64,000 bases of DNA from Bdellovibrionales bacterium (GCA_016713885.1 JADJOF010000004.1:124001-188000), one strand, 5' to 3'. Shown: positions 43,163 through 55,128, counted from the stretch's first letter. Program-made: numbers and translations. The notes: generated from the sequence alone by a model not told the origin.

Positions 43163-44355
43163 GTGAGAACATGAAGCCGTCGCCTCTGACCGAAAGCCTT
43201 CACGATCAGTCCGTCTTCTTCCGCTGTGTTGAAGACTGTTCTGAGCCGATGATGATTTCTGATCGAACTGGCCGACTGCTCTACGTGAATAAGGCCTGGA
43301 CCAGAACCTACGGCTATTCAAAAGAAGAGGCCGTCGGCGCAACTCCACGCTTGCTTCGCTCGTCACATCAGACTGATGAGTTTTATCAAACGATGTGGCG
43401 CGAGATTTTGAATCCGGCGATTGGCTATTGGAAAGGCGAGATCGTCAATCGCGCCAAAGACGGTCGCCTGGTCCCGGTACTTTTGACCATTACACCTTAC
43501 ACGCAGGATGGGCAGATTCTGGGCTATATGGGCGTCGCTGTTGACCTGACTGAACGCCGCTCGATGGAGCGCCAAATCCTGCGTCAGGATCGTCTAGCGA
43601 GCATCGGAATGCTGGCTTCGAGTCTTGCGCACGAAATCGGAAATCCTCTTGGCGTTATTCGTGGACGCGCCGAAATCATGCTGGAAAGCATGCGGGGCGG
43701 AGCCGTGCCGTCGACCGACGCGAATCGTTCGGCGCGCCTGCTCCAGAGTGCAACACAAGGCCTCGACATCATCGTCGGTCAAATCGATCGCATCGCACGG
43801 CTCATTGACTCGCTTTTAAAAATCAGCCGGGTTCCACAGGAGATCACACTCCGCGAGGTTAAAATTCGCGGCCCGGTGACAGAAGTCGTAATGCTGATCG
43901 GCGAAACCTGCCGACGCAAAGGCATCGAGCTGGTCGATGCCGTCGAAGACCTTGTCGTGTTCTCAGACAGCCATCATCTTCAACAGATTTTACTCAATCT
44001 GACGATCAATGCTGTGCATGCGATGGAAGAGGAAACCAAGCGGAGTGGTCGAACAAATCATCGCCTGACTCTCTCAAGCTCAAAGCGCGACAATGGAGAA
44101 ATCACGATTCACGTTGCCGACACCGGATGTGGACTTTCCCCCGATGTGAAACGGCGTATGTTTGAGCCGTTTTACACGACAAAGGCACCTGGCCAAGGCA
44201 CCGGGCTTGGTCTGGCGATCGTCAGTCGCCTGACCGACGAGATGCAGGCCGCGATCAACGCCGAAAGCGACGGCCCCGGTCTTGGTACAACATTTCATCT
44301 TGTCTTTTCAGGCACCCAAGCAAAGTCACAGGGCGACGGCTCGAGCAGCTGCTGA
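43159..44355 (+). CDS. PAS-domain histidine kinase, cytoplasmic
   Basis: 398 residues with no membrane segment. A PAS/PAC domain (~20-135; NKAWTRTYGYSKEEAVG, DGRLVPVLLTITP) is followed by the H box (ASSLAHEIGNPLGVIRG) and ATPase domain with N box LNLTINAVHAM, G boxes DTGCGLSPD and GTGLGLAIV. It is coupled to the broken ugd-uxs gene. Its partner may be the NtrC-type regulator at 47649, but they are separated by ~3.3 kb and face each other. Confidence 0.9.
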   Translation: MSENMKPSPLTESLHDQSVFFRCVEDCSEPMMISDRTGRLLYVNKAWTRTYGYSKEEAVGATPRLLRSSHQTDEFYQTMWREILNPAIGYWKGEIVNRAKDGRLVPVLLTITPYTQDGQILGYMGVAVDLTERRSMERQILRQDRLASIGMLASSLAHEIGNPLGVIRGRAEIMLESMRGGAVPSTDANRSARLLQSATQGLDIIVGQIDRIARLIDSLLKISRVPQEITLREVKIRGPVTEVVMLIGETCRRKGIELVDAVEDLVVFSDSHHLQQILLNLTINAVHAMEEETKRSGRTNHRLTLSSSKRDNGEITIHVADTGCGLSPDVKRRMFEPFYTTKAPGQGTGLGLAIVSRLTDEMQAAINAESDGPGLGTTFHLVFSGTQAKSQGDGSSSC

Positions 44356-44359
44356 CACT

Positions 44360-45424
44360 TTACAGTTTTTCTAAAAACTCAATGGTGTTGCTCTCGACCA
44401 ACTCAAACTTCAACAGTGTAATCAGGCCGTGCGAGATCCCATCAAATGTCACCACTCGATGAGGCACGTCGCTCTTGATCCCAGTCGTCAGGGCCACAAC
44501 ATGCCCCGCGCTGACCGTATCATCCGACGTGTTCACTAAAAACAAACTCGGAACCGTCAGTCGACGTCCCAGTGCACGCGATAGCTTTAACTCGGTCACC
44601 GCTTCGGTCGCCGGCACAGTCAGCGCGACCGTCTCGCCCCAAAGCTGACCAAAGCGCGCCAATTTCGAAAGATGCTGCTGCAACACCCGCGAGCGAAGCA
44701 CCGTCACTTCGCACCCCATGTTGAGACTGCGCTGCTTGTCTTGTTCGGTCACCTCGTTGCCCGTCACCAGTTTTTTGATTCTTGGAAAGTCGCCAATCGA
44801 ATCGCCAAAATACTTCACGTTGCAAAGTGGCCAGGCAATCTCGGGCCGAACACGCACCGCCGGCTCCATCGCAATCAAGCCATCAACCCGAAACTCCGGC
44901 GTCAGTGCGGCATTGATCGACAGCATCCCGCCCATCGAATGCCCCAACACAACGACCTTTTTCGCCATCACATGCGCGATCTTAATCGCGCGGCGCGACT
45001 CTTCGATCCAGTCATCGGAGCGAACCTCAGAACCACGCTCTGTTTGCCCCCAGTGCCCAGGCAAACTGACGTGCATGACAAAATATCCGCGTTCATCAAG
45101 CTTCGCCGCCAACACGCGAAACTGGCTCGAATCAGAATAAAGGCCCGGGAACATCACAACAGCCACCTGGCTTCGCGAAGTGCGCGCGCTCGCCATCGTC
45201 TTTAAGCTGGGAGAAACAAAGCGACCATCAACAGGATCGGTCACCGACTCAAGCATCGCACGCGTTGATTCAAAGCACGTCAAGTCCTCGTCGGCACAGC
45301 GAACCTCGGGTAAGCGAATAAGGTTCGAGGCCGTAGGCTGCGAAAGCGCCGCACGCCCAACCTGCGGCAAAAGAAGTGAAGTCAGTAACGCTAACCCTAG
45401 CCGGAATAGGTTTCCACGAAGCAC
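44360..45424 (-). CDS. Secreted alpha/beta hydrolase
   Basis: ~354 residues. The GTG at 45424 has GGAGG five bases upstream and gives a clear signal peptide (LRGNLFRLGLALLTSLLLPQ); a longer start at 45451 lacks this spacing. Triad elements: nucleophile elbow VVLGHSMGGML, acid LVNTSDDTV and His in DGISHGLIT. Resembles serine aminopeptidase/monoglyceride lipase-type hydrolases (S33). Three or four cysteines fit export. Substrate unknown. Confidence 0.85.
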   Translation of the reverse strand: MLRGNLFRLGLALLTSLLLPQVGRAALSQPTASNLIRLPEVRCADEDLTCFESTRAMLESVTDPVDGRFVSPSLKTMASARTSRSQVAVVMFPGLYSDSSQFRVLAAKLDERGYFVMHVSLPGHWGQTERGSEVRSDDWIEESRRAIKIAHVMAKKVVVLGHSMGGMLSINAALTPEFRVDGLIAMEPAVRVRPEIAWPLCNVKYFGDSIGDFPRIKKLVTGNEVTEQDKQRSLNMGCEVTVLRSRVLQQHLSKLARFGQLWGETVALTVPATEAVTELKLSRALGRRLTVPSLFLVNTSDDTVSAGHVVALTTGIKSDVPHRVVTFDGISHGLITLLKFELVESNTIEFLEKL

Positions 45425-45460
45425 GATGACCTCCAAAAGCAAATGCAGCACAGACCTGAC

Positions 45461-46066
45461 TTACTGAGCTTGGAACAAACCTTCACAGCGTAGAGCAGCC
45501 GCCCTAGGGCGAAGAGGCTGGCCATCGACTGAAATTTTTGAAAGATCCTGTTGCCACACATAGCGAGGCAACTCTAGGCGCCACTGCCCGTCGACAATTC
45601 CAACCTTCAACTTTTCAACTTGAGTCACGGTGTGCACCGTCGAATCCACCTCGGCGCGAATCGCGCTGCCTTGGCGTGAAGCTTTCAACACCTTCATCAC
45701 GTCAAAGAAAAATTCAGCGTCTCTTTTGGGAAGTCCTGACGACTCACCCTGGGCCGCCGCCTGCAACACAGTCTTGAGTGGTACACCGTCAATACGGACG
45801 CGATTCATATCCGATTGCCAAACAGACGTCGGTAGTTCGAAGGCCCACTGTCGCCCTTGAAGTCCAATCGCGAGCTCTTTGAGTTTGATGACTCGAAAAT
45901 CCTGACCTTGGCTATCTTGAACAATGATCGTTCGGCCCATCTGTGCAGCTCTGAGCAAGACGACCACCGCGGAGGCGAAATCGGTCTCGGCCGAAGCCAT
46001 CGCGGAGCCCGCTGAAGCCACTACCGCCAAAATCGAAACCAACAGCCTACGCAAAAAACGCTTCAT
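45461..46066 (-). CDS. Secreted protein with an internal duplication
   Basis: ~201 residues from the ATG at 46066 (GGAGG upstream). Signal peptide (~1-26). Two similar halves are visible: VIKLKELAIGLQGRQWAFEL...IDGVPL and QVEKLKVGIVDGQWRLELP...VDGQPL, each an L-x-V/I-G-x-x-x-x-Q-W-x-x-E-L-P unit. No family recognised. It precedes the secreted hydrolase on the same strand (36 bases) and may be co-transcribed. Confidence 0.72.
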   Translation of the reverse strand: MKRFLRRLLVSILAVVASAGSAMASAETDFASAVVVLLRAAQMGRTIIVQDSQGQDFRVIKLKELAIGLQGRQWAFELPTSVWQSDMNRVRIDGVPLKTVLQAAAQGESSGLPKRDAEFFFDVMKVLKASRQGSAIRAEVDSTVHTVTQVEKLKVGIVDGQWRLELPRYVWQQDLSKISVDGQPLRPRAAALRCEGLFQAQ

Positions 46067-46387
46067 AGATCGCCTCCACCCCAATGGGAATGCAGTGCCT
46101 ATGCCCAATTTAGAGCGCCACAGCAGCATCGCAACTATTTGATACCACTAAGCTATACGGCGACAAACCCTATCAATCGACCTTCCAAGACGGCCAAGTT
46201 TTCGACAAAGCGCCGCACTCAGGCACCTACTCAGCGTCGGTATGATCGAATTGACTCGAGATAAATCGAACCGAATGCGTGCGCTATACGGCACGTGCTC
46301 AATTGAGGAGTGCTGGATTGGATTTGAGCGAGCGAAAGTTCGATTAACTTGAATCAACCGAGCGAGTTCGCGAGCTCGAAAAATCCT

Positions 46388-47634
46388 CGATGAGTCATGA
46401 TCTCAAACCCAAGTAGGATCGGATTTAGACCAATAAATCTGAGTTCTTACACGGAGGTAAGACCATGCCCATCGAGTTCCGTCGAGCGTACACCGATGAA
46501 ATTCGGGACCGCTATAAAAATGCAAAGCGAAAACAAAAGTCTGCGATTTTGGACGAATTTTGCCAGGTCTGCGGGTATCGGTCCCGCAAGCATGCGATTC
46601 AAATTTTAAATGGCAAAGCCAAGGGGCCAGACGCACGTAAGCGCCGGGGCCTGCTTCGCGCTACATCGATGCGCTGAGCGACTTAAAGGCGCTATGGGGC
46701 TTATGAGGCTACATCTGTTCAAAGAAGATGAAGGCGGCTATGCCACTGTGGCTTCCATTTTATAAAACAAGCGACCGAAGAAAGGCGTTGCTCCTTCAGA
46801 TGAGCGCCTCGACCATTGATCGACTTTTAAAACTTCATCGAAGGTCGCTTGGAAAAGGGCTCTCAACAACAAGACCGTCGATAAAAATGAAGACCAAGAT
46901 TCCACTTAAGCTCTTGGACGGCGAGACGAAGGTTCCAGGTTTTGTCGAAGGCGACACAGTTGCCCACTGCGGAAATTCGATTGCAGGCGAGTACGCGAAC
47001 ACACTTACGGTCGTCGATTTGTTCTCTGGTTGGACTGAGCTTCGCTCGTGCTGGACAAAAGATGCTGCCGGCGTCACAAGCGCCGTGAAAAAGATCGAGT
47101 CTCGAGTGCCGTTCATGTTGGTTGGTTTCGCTTCAGATAACGGTTCTGAATTCATCAACGACGTTCTCTATTCGTACTTCTCAAAACGCCCAGCACCAAT
47201 CAACTTCGTAAGGCGTCGAGCCTACAAGAAAAACGACAACGCCCATGTCGAGCAAAAGAACTGGACCCACGTCCGCGAGCTTTTCGGCTATGAGAGGTTC
47301 GACGATCCATCGCTTGTGCCGATGATGAATGAGATCTATCAAGCGTACTGGTGTCCGCTCCAGAACTACTTCACGCCATCGATGAAGCTCGTAGCCAAAG
47401 AGCGAATCGGTGGATCGATCAAGAAGCACTACGATGAACCCAAAACACCAGCTCAGCGTCTGCTTGACTGCTCACTTGTTCCCGAGGCCGACAAAGTCAG
47501 AATCGGATCCGAGGTACACTCCAGAAACCCAATCGACCTCAAACAAAGACTCGACCAGAAGCTCAAGGAATTCTTCGAACATGTCTATGAGATAAAAAGA
47601 AGTCAGAGGCCCAAAACTGGATCCTGACTCATCG
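46388..47634 (+). mobile_element. Decayed insertion sequence with integrase-core transposase, ~1.25 kb
   Basis: Left end CGATGAGTCATGATC and right end (inward) CGATGAGTCAGGATC form imperfect inverted repeats. They enclose a two-piece transposase of the rve/DDE class. No certain target duplication can be read. The element ends 15 bases before the stop of the convergent response regulator gene. The ~245 bases on its left (46142-46387) show nothing recognisable. Confidence 0.72.
46465..47627 (+). pseudogene. Disrupted integrase-core (rve/DDE) transposase
   Basis: The first piece (46465-46677; RYKNAKRKQKSAILDEFCQV, GYRSRKHAIQIL) is the usual N-terminal helix-turn-helix. The frame then shifts by one near 46660 and hits an in-frame TGA near 46704 before continuing as CSKKMKAAMPLWLPFY. 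The catalytic core is intact: FVEGDTVAHCGNS (Asp 1), GFASDNGSEFIN (Asp 2) and NAHVEQKNWTHVR (Glu). The longest open piece is 46728-47627 (299 residues). Confidence 0.8.
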
Positions 47635-47648
47635 CTCCTTGGTATGGT

Positions 47649-49124
47649 TTAGCCATGAGTCAATACGTGATCGTCTTCGTGATGCTCTTCGGCCGCATCC
47701 GCCGATACAAAACCGTACTCGCGCTCTTTGCGGTAGAGCGTTCGGCGATTGATCCCAAGGATCTGTGCTGCCTTCTCCTTTTTTCCGCCAGTTTTTTCAA
47801 GAACGAACTTCATGTAGCGACGCTCAAGGTCCTCGATTGTCGGCAGTGTGCCGCCGGTCAACTCGCCTTCAAGAAAACTCTCACCATCGCTCTTGCTTCC
47901 AACCGGAAGATCAGAAATTCCGATCTCGGTTCCACGCGCCAACACCACCGCTCGCTCAATCACGTTCTCAAGTTCGCGCACGTTGCCTTCCCACGGAAGG
48001 CTCATCAGCGATGCCATCGCATCAGACGAAACGCCTTTCACTTTGGAGTGATTCATGCGGGCGTACTTGTGCAAGAAGTGCTCGGTCAAAAGCGGAATGT
48101 CTTCACGACGCAGTCGAAGCGGTGGAATCACAATCGGAATGACCGCGAGTCGGTAGTAAAGATCTTCGCGGAAGCTTCCGTTCTTAATCGCCCGTTTCAC
48201 GTCCTTGTGGCTGGCCGCAATAATGCGGACATCGATATCACGGTTTTGGTTCTCTCCGACTGCTCGGATCTTGCGCTCTTGAAGAATCTGCAACAGCTTC
48301 GCTTGCAGTGCCAAATCCATGTCGCCGATCTCGTCGAGAAAAATCGTTCCACCATCAGCCTCTTCAAAAAGTCCGCGCTTGCGCACGATTGCTCCAGTGA
48401 ACGCACCCTTGGCGTGACCAAAGAGCTCGCTTTCAAGCAAAGTGTCCGGAATAGCCGTGCAGTTGATTGCAACAAACTTCTTCCCGCGCCGATTGCCCTG
48501 GTCGTGAATCGCACGAGCGACGCGCTCTTTTCCGGTACCGCTTTCGCCCGTGATCAGAACCGATGCATTCGCATCGGCCACCCGTTGAATCAAATCAAAA
48601 ACCTCGCGCATGCCAGGTGACTTCCCGATGATGTTGGCAAAGCTCGTCTGGGCACGAGCCACGACCTGCAGACGCTGGTTCTCACGCTTCAAATGCCGAT
48701 ACGCGGCCGCACGATCAACGGTGACTGCAAATTCAGCCAGCTTGAAGGGCTTAGTCGTATAGTCGTACGCGCCCTTGCGAATTGCCTCAATCGCCGTTTC
48801 GATCGAGCCAAAAGCCGTGATCAAGATAATCGGCACTTCACTGCCCGTCTCTTTAAGACGTTCAATAAATTCAATGCCGGTCATATCCGGCATATTGAGG
48901 TCAGAGATAATGACATCGAGCGCCATACACACGTCGCCGGTCGGTGCATCGGCGAAATCCCTGCGGCCAATTCGAGTCAACGCATCAACGGCGCTTTGCG
49001 ACTCGATGACCTCAAAGCCTTTCGTCTTGAGAAAGTCGGCGACCATTGAGCGCATTTCGTTGTCGTCATCAACAACAAGAGCTTTTCGAGAAAATACCGT
49101 CTGTGCGTCTCCGGAACTCAACAT
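47649..49124 (-). CDS. NtrC-family sigma-54 response regulator
   Basis: 491 residues. Receiver (ALVVDDDNEM; phospho-acceptor Asp in VIISDLNMPDM; TTKP), AAA+ domain (GESGTGKERVARAIHD, GAFTGA, GGTIFLDEIGDMD) and a C-terminal Fis-type helix-turn-helix (KEKAAQILGINRRTLYRK). The receiver carries an unusual ~8-residue insertion (RRDFADAPTGDVCMALD) before the phospho-Asp strand, and the tail is His/Asp-rich (EEHHEDDHVLTHG). Likely partner of an unlinked or the nearby PAS kinase. Confidence 0.93.
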   Translation of the reverse strand: MLSSGDAQTVFSRKALVVDDDNEMRSMVADFLKTKGFEVIESQSAVDALTRIGRRDFADAPTGDVCMALDVIISDLNMPDMTGIEFIERLKETGSEVPIILITAFGSIETAIEAIRKGAYDYTTKPFKLAEFAVTVDRAAAYRHLKRENQRLQVVARAQTSFANIIGKSPGMREVFDLIQRVADANASVLITGESGTGKERVARAIHDQGNRRGKKFVAINCTAIPDTLLESELFGHAKGAFTGAIVRKRGLFEEADGGTIFLDEIGDMDLALQAKLLQILQERKIRAVGENQNRDIDVRIIAASHKDVKRAIKNGSFREDLYYRLAVIPIVIPPLRLRREDIPLLTEHFLHKYARMNHSKVKGVSSDAMASLMSLPWEGNVRELENVIERAVVLARGTEIGISDLPVGSKSDGESFLEGELTGGTLPTIEDLERRYMKFVLEKTGGKKEKAAQILGINRRTLYRKEREYGFVSADAAEEHHEDDHVLTHG

Positions 49125-49224
49125 GAAACTCCCTTAACGTGGATCATCGAAGCTGATCAGACCAACGGACTGCAATCGCCCGCCACCGATCTCAACACGA
49201 TAGAATATAAACCGACCGCAAGAT

Positions 49225-49488
49225 TCAACTGCTATGCCATATTTGTTTAAGTGCGAGCGCTGCATTCATCGACTCTGGGAATGCTTCACCTTGATACGCG
49301 AGACAATTCGACTCCAAACGCTCTTGACGTGCTCGGGCAATTCCGTCCCACTCGCCCAGCCTTTCGCGCTCTAGTGCCAACCAGTTTACTATCGCGGCTC
49401 GATCGGTCAGAGATTGTGCAATTCTGCCACGGCATAACGGTTGCTCTGTCCCATAAATTGACTTTAATAAGAAGTGCTTCTTTGCCAT
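49225..49488 (-). CDS. Small hypothetical protein, doubtful
   Basis: An 87-residue frame with a helix-like interior (AAIVNWLALERERLGEWDGI) but no clear ribosome site and no recognised family. It is the only protein-like frame in the 470-bp stretch between the regulator gene and the cbb3 operon, where regulatory DNA is also expected. May be spurious. Confidence 0.28.
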   Translation of the reverse strand: MAKKHFLLKSIYGTEQPLCRGRIAQSLTDRAAIVNWLALERERLGEWDGIARARQERLESNCLAYQGEAFPESMNAALALKQIWHSS

Positions 49489-49593
49489 TGAACGACGCGG
49501 CCGAACGACGCAACGTGTTCATGGGCGGTCGTGTTTTGTGCAACATGCCAGCGACACGAAACTGATGTGACGACACCGAAAGGACCTGCAGCA

Positions 49594-51897
49594 GTGAACG
49601 ACCTCTCTCTCGCAACCACGTTGCATGCATGCCGCCATTGCGGCCAAGAGAGCGCCGATGATTTCTGCTGTGCAGGCTGCAAAACCGTGTATGCCCTTCT
49701 TCATGAAAAAGGCCTTGGCTCATTTTACGAGAAGAAACAAGACGAAAGGCTGCTCCCTGTCGATGCCGAGTGGCTCGCTCGCGACTGGTCGCGCGTTGTG
49801 GTCGATGAGAGCGTGGAGCTACTGCGCTTCCATGTCGACGGTCTGTCTTGCTCGGCCTGCGTTTGGATTTTTGAGCGCCTCGAGCAGGTTTCACCACTGA
49901 TTGAATGGTCGCGACTCGACATGAGTCGGTCTGTCTTGATTGTAAAACGCCAAACCGGCGCACCGTTTGCGATGGTCGCCAAAGCCGTTAGCGAGCATGG
50001 ATTTAAAATTGAACTTCTCGAATCTGAATCTGATCAAGAGAATCGACTTCGCAAAGAGAATCGGCGCGAACTGATTCGAGTCGGCGTCGTCGGCGCTTTG
50101 ACCGGCAACATTATGATCTTTTCCGTCTCGATGTACGGCGGAGCGACCGGAGATTTCGCAACCGGCTTTAAGATCCTGATGGGACTGTTGAGCCTTCCGG
50201 TCGTCACCTGGGGCGCAGCCCCCCTCTATCGAAATACATGGACCGCTCTCAAAAATCGGCAGATTTCGCTCGACTTCCCCATTGCACTCGCCGTTTTTTC
50301 GGGAGCACTCGCCGGCTGGATTGGGATCTTTTCCGGCCTCGACACCCTCTTCTTTGATTCGGTTTCAATGCTCGTGCTGCTCCTCCAGGGGTCACGCACT
50401 GCGCTTCGTTTTTTGCGTCAAAAACTCGATCCCGCAGAAGATCGTCTTCCACTTTGGATGCACGAGTCGGTTCAAGGCCTGGACGGTAAGGCCCTGTCAC
50501 CTGTTGACCTCACGACCGGCCGTCACTTCCGCGCGATGAAGTTCAATCGACTCCCCGTCGATGCCCGAGTGATGTCGCGCGAAATCGAATGGGATTTCTC
50601 GGTTCTCAACGGCGAATCGCGCCCAGTCGTCCTGCCCCTTGGCTCAGAAGTTCCAGCCGGAGCGAGGCTGCTCTCAGAATCGGCGGAGCTTGAAACCCTT
50701 CGCGCTGCGAGTGAATCGCGAATCGCAAAACTCGTCCGCGATTGGCGAGAAGGCCCGCGAACTCGCCCTTCGATGACCGCGCTTGCCGATCGCGTCGGTC
50801 AAGTCTTCACGTTCGTCGTGCTGGCGGTCGCTGTTGCCGTCATCGCTTTTGTCGATGATGGCTGGATGCGTGCGCTGACTCTGCTCGTGGTCTCTTGCCC
50901 TTGCGTTTTTGGAATTGCGATTCCGTTTGCAGAAGCCATGGCCATGAAGAGAGCCCAAGAGTCCGGCCTCTTGATTCGCGAACCGACTTTTTTTGATCGT
51001 CTCCTCGCCGCCCGATCGGCCTTTCTCGATAAAACCGGAACACTGACAACGGGCAAGATGACTGTTGCAAGTGCCTACTTTGTCGCCTCTCACTCCGACC
51101 AGCGGAACAGCTGGCTGAACTTGATCGCCTGGATGGAAAAAAACGACGCTCATCCCGTCGCTCGCGCCCTCTGCGAATATGCCGAACAAAGTGGCAGCCT
51201 TAAAACTGGTTTTGCCGTCGCCTCAACACGGCTCATCTCCGGCGGCCGGGAACTTTTGCTCGACGGTGTTCGCTACAGCGTTCATCCTCTCGCAACCAGC
51301 AGCAATCTCTTGGAAGTGGAGTTCACAGCCAATGATGAACGTATCGCCCGCTTCTGCTTTCAAGACCAAATGCGGGATGGTGCAAAAGAGCTCGTTTCGA
51401 CCCTTCGCCATCAGGATCTCGCCGTGATCGTTCTCTCTGGCGATCAACCCGCACCTGTGGCCGCCACACTCAAAGACGTCGGCCTCGAAAAAGAAAGCGG
51501 CGTCGCCTCGTTATTGCCGAATGAAAAGGCCCTTCGAATTGCCCGCTGTCAAACGCCGTCACTCATGATTGGCGATGGCGCCAACGACGCCGAGGCCCTG
51601 CAGGCCGCGACAGCTTCGATCGCCGTTCGCGGCGAGTTCGCACAGTGCTTGGAGGCGGCTGACGCCGTACTTTTGGCCACTTCGCTCCACCCGGTTGCCG
51701 GAATTTTCGCAATTGCAAAACGTTTGCGACTGGCTCTTGTGCTCTCGCTGATTTTCGCAACGTCTTTCAATTTGGTTTCGGCGGTCCTTGCGATTACAGG
51801 GTTGATGTCACCGCTAATTGCCGCCACTCTAATGCCGATATCCAGTCTTATCGTGACGTTGATTTCGATCTTCTGTTTAAAAGGAGTAAAGGCATGA
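49594..51897 (+). CDS. ccoI: cbb3 oxidase-associated copper P-type ATPase CcoI/FixI
   Basis: ~767 residues. An N-terminal Cys-rich module (CRHCGQESADDFCCAGCKTV) and a metal-binding domain (GLSCSACVW) precede the P1B-ATPase core: CPC in SCPCVFGIAIP, phosphorylation site DKTGTLTTGK, HP in DAHPVARAL and GDGANDAEAL. The actuator motif is NGES rather than TGES. It exports copper for the CuB site of cbb3 oxidase. The GTG at 49594 (AAGGA upstream) is chosen; GTGs at 49531 and 49564 are possible. Stop overlaps ccoS (ATGA). Confidence 0.92.
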   Translation: MNDLSLATTLHACRHCGQESADDFCCAGCKTVYALLHEKGLGSFYEKKQDERLLPVDAEWLARDWSRVVVDESVELLRFHVDGLSCSACVWIFERLEQVSPLIEWSRLDMSRSVLIVKRQTGAPFAMVAKAVSEHGFKIELLESESDQENRLRKENRRELIRVGVVGALTGNIMIFSVSMYGGATGDFATGFKILMGLLSLPVVTWGAAPLYRNTWTALKNRQISLDFPIALAVFSGALAGWIGIFSGLDTLFFDSVSMLVLLLQGSRTALRFLRQKLDPAEDRLPLWMHESVQGLDGKALSPVDLTTGRHFRAMKFNRLPVDARVMSREIEWDFSVLNGESRPVVLPLGSEVPAGARLLSESAELETLRAASESRIAKLVRDWREGPRTRPSMTALADRVGQVFTFVVLAVAVAVIAFVDDGWMRALTLLVVSCPCVFGIAIPFAEAMAMKRAQESGLLIREPTFFDRLLAARSAFLDKTGTLTTGKMTVASAYFVASHSDQRNSWLNLIAWMEKNDAHPVARALCEYAEQSGSLKTGFAVASTRLISGGRELLLDGVRYSVHPLATSSNLLEVEFTANDERIARFCFQDQMRDGAKELVSTLRHQDLAVIVLSGDQPAPVAATLKDVGLEKESGVASLLPNEKALRIARCQTPSLMIGDGANDAEALQAATASIAVRGEFAQCLEAADAVLLATSLHPVAGIFAIAKRLRLALVLSLIFATSFNLVSAVLAITGLMSPLIAATLMPISSLIVTLISIFCLKGVKA

Positions 51898-52142
51898 GCA
51901 TCATCAGTCTTCTTGTCCCGATGTCATTGATGCTTGGACTTGGTTTCGCCTTTTTCTTTGTCAAAGCGGTGCGCAGTGGTCTGTTTGATGACTGCGAGAC
52001 TCCGGCCTATCGAATCCTCGACGACGGCGATCTGGTGGTTCCTGCGACTGCGACCGCAGGATGCCTTGATCAAAATAAACTGGAATTAGAAGTGCAACTA
52101 AAAATGAAGCAGTTAAAGACAAAAGAAGTGCAAACAACATGA
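51894..52142 (+). CDS. ccoS: cbb3 oxidase maturation protein CcoS
   Basis: 82 residues: one membrane helix (~4-25) followed by the hallmark FFFVKAVRSGLFDDCETPAYRI split across the membrane edge, RSGxFDDxxTPAxRI being the CcoS signature. The C-terminal ~30 residues (Lys/Gln/Leu-rich) extend beyond the usual ~55. Required in other bacteria for cofactor insertion into CcoN. Confidence 0.92.
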   Translation: MSIISLLVPMSLMLGLGFAFFFVKAVRSGLFDDCETPAYRILDDGDLVVPATATAGCLDQNKLELEVQLKMKQLKTKEVQTT

Positions 52143-52173
52143 ACAGTACAAACAACCGTACCGGAGAGAACTC

Positions 52174-54299
<2,126 letters not shown>

Positions 54300-54303
<4 letters not shown>

Positions 54304-54500
54304 AACAGGAAGCTCTGACTCAGTTCCCTATGACATGGATGACGGCGGCGGGGCTGCTTCTGTTCTTCTTCTCGTTCTCAGCGATTTTGCTGTGGACTTA
54401 TAGCTGGCTGAAGACACGGGACATCGATCAAGCAAGCTCGATGGCCCTGTCCGATGGCGAACTTCAAACTTTAACTCATCACGATCAAAAGGAGGGCTGA
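54300..54500 (+). CDS. ccoQ: Small cbb3 oxidase subunit, CcoQ-like
   Basis: 66 residues with one membrane helix (~14-34, AAGLLLFFFSFSAILLWTY) and a short polar tail. Position between ccoNO and ccoP identifies it as CcoQ; sequence alone is weakly conserved. GTG start overlaps the ccoNO stop (GTGA). Confidence 0.75.
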
Positions 54501-54502
54501 AC

Positions 54503-55105
54503 ATGAGTACGAAAGATAGCGATATCAAGCCCAACATTATTTTGGATGACGAGAAGGCGATCCTTCTCGATCACAACTACGATGGAATCGAAGAGCTTGA
54601 TAATCCGCTTCCAAAGTGGTGGCAGATTATTTTCTACGGAACCATCATCTTCTCGGTTTTCTATGTCGGCTACTATGAGTACGGCAGTGGCCCCTCATCG
54701 CAGCAAGAGCTTGAGGCCGACCTGGCCGCAGCCAAAGCGCTTGCGCCCCCCGCACCGCAAGGTGCAGATGACATCGTCGCGAAAATCGACAGTCTAAAAG
54801 GCGATGCCGCTGCAATGGCGGCCGGCAAGGTCGTCTACGACGGTAAGTGCTTGGCCTGCCACGCGGACAAAGGACAGGGACTTGTCGGTCCAAACCTGAC
54901 TGACAAATTCTGGATCCACGGCGACGGCAAAGCTGCCGCTGTCGCGAAAGTCGTCGTCGAGGGAGTTGCAGACAAAGGGATGCCACCATGGGGCCCCGTC
55001 CTGACTCCTGACGAGCTGGCGCAGGTCAGCGCGTACGTGATTTCAATGCGCGGAACCAATGCACCGGGCGGCAAAGAACCGCAAGGTGCCGAAGTCGCCG
55101 AATAG
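54503..55105 (+). CDS. ccoP: cbb3 oxidase subunit III (CcoP), single-haem form
   Basis: 200 residues. The N-terminal FixP-type segment DGIEELDNPLPKWWQIIFYG runs into one membrane helix (~45-60), followed by a single cytochrome c domain with CLACHADKGQG and the axial Met in DKGMPPWGPVL. Typical CcoP proteins have two haem domains and ~300 residues; the second is absent here. Electron entry to CcoNO is inferred. AAGGAGG precedes the ATG. Confidence 0.93.
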   Translation: MSTKDSDIKPNIILDDEKAILLDHNYDGIEELDNPLPKWWQIIFYGTIIFSVFYVGYYEYGSGPSSQQELEADLAAAKALAPPAPQGADDIVAKIDSLKGDAAAMAAGKVVYDGKCLACHADKGQGLVGPNLTDKFWIHGDGKAAAVAKVVVEGVADKGMPPWGPVLTPDELAQVSAYVISMRGTNAPGGKEPQGAEVAE

Positions 55106-55128
55106 GAATTGAGAGAAGGAAAACGCCA

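Noticed and set aside
46391..47631. Target-site duplication of the second IS
   Set aside because: Flanking bases on the two sides do not give a convincing direct repeat under any end choice.
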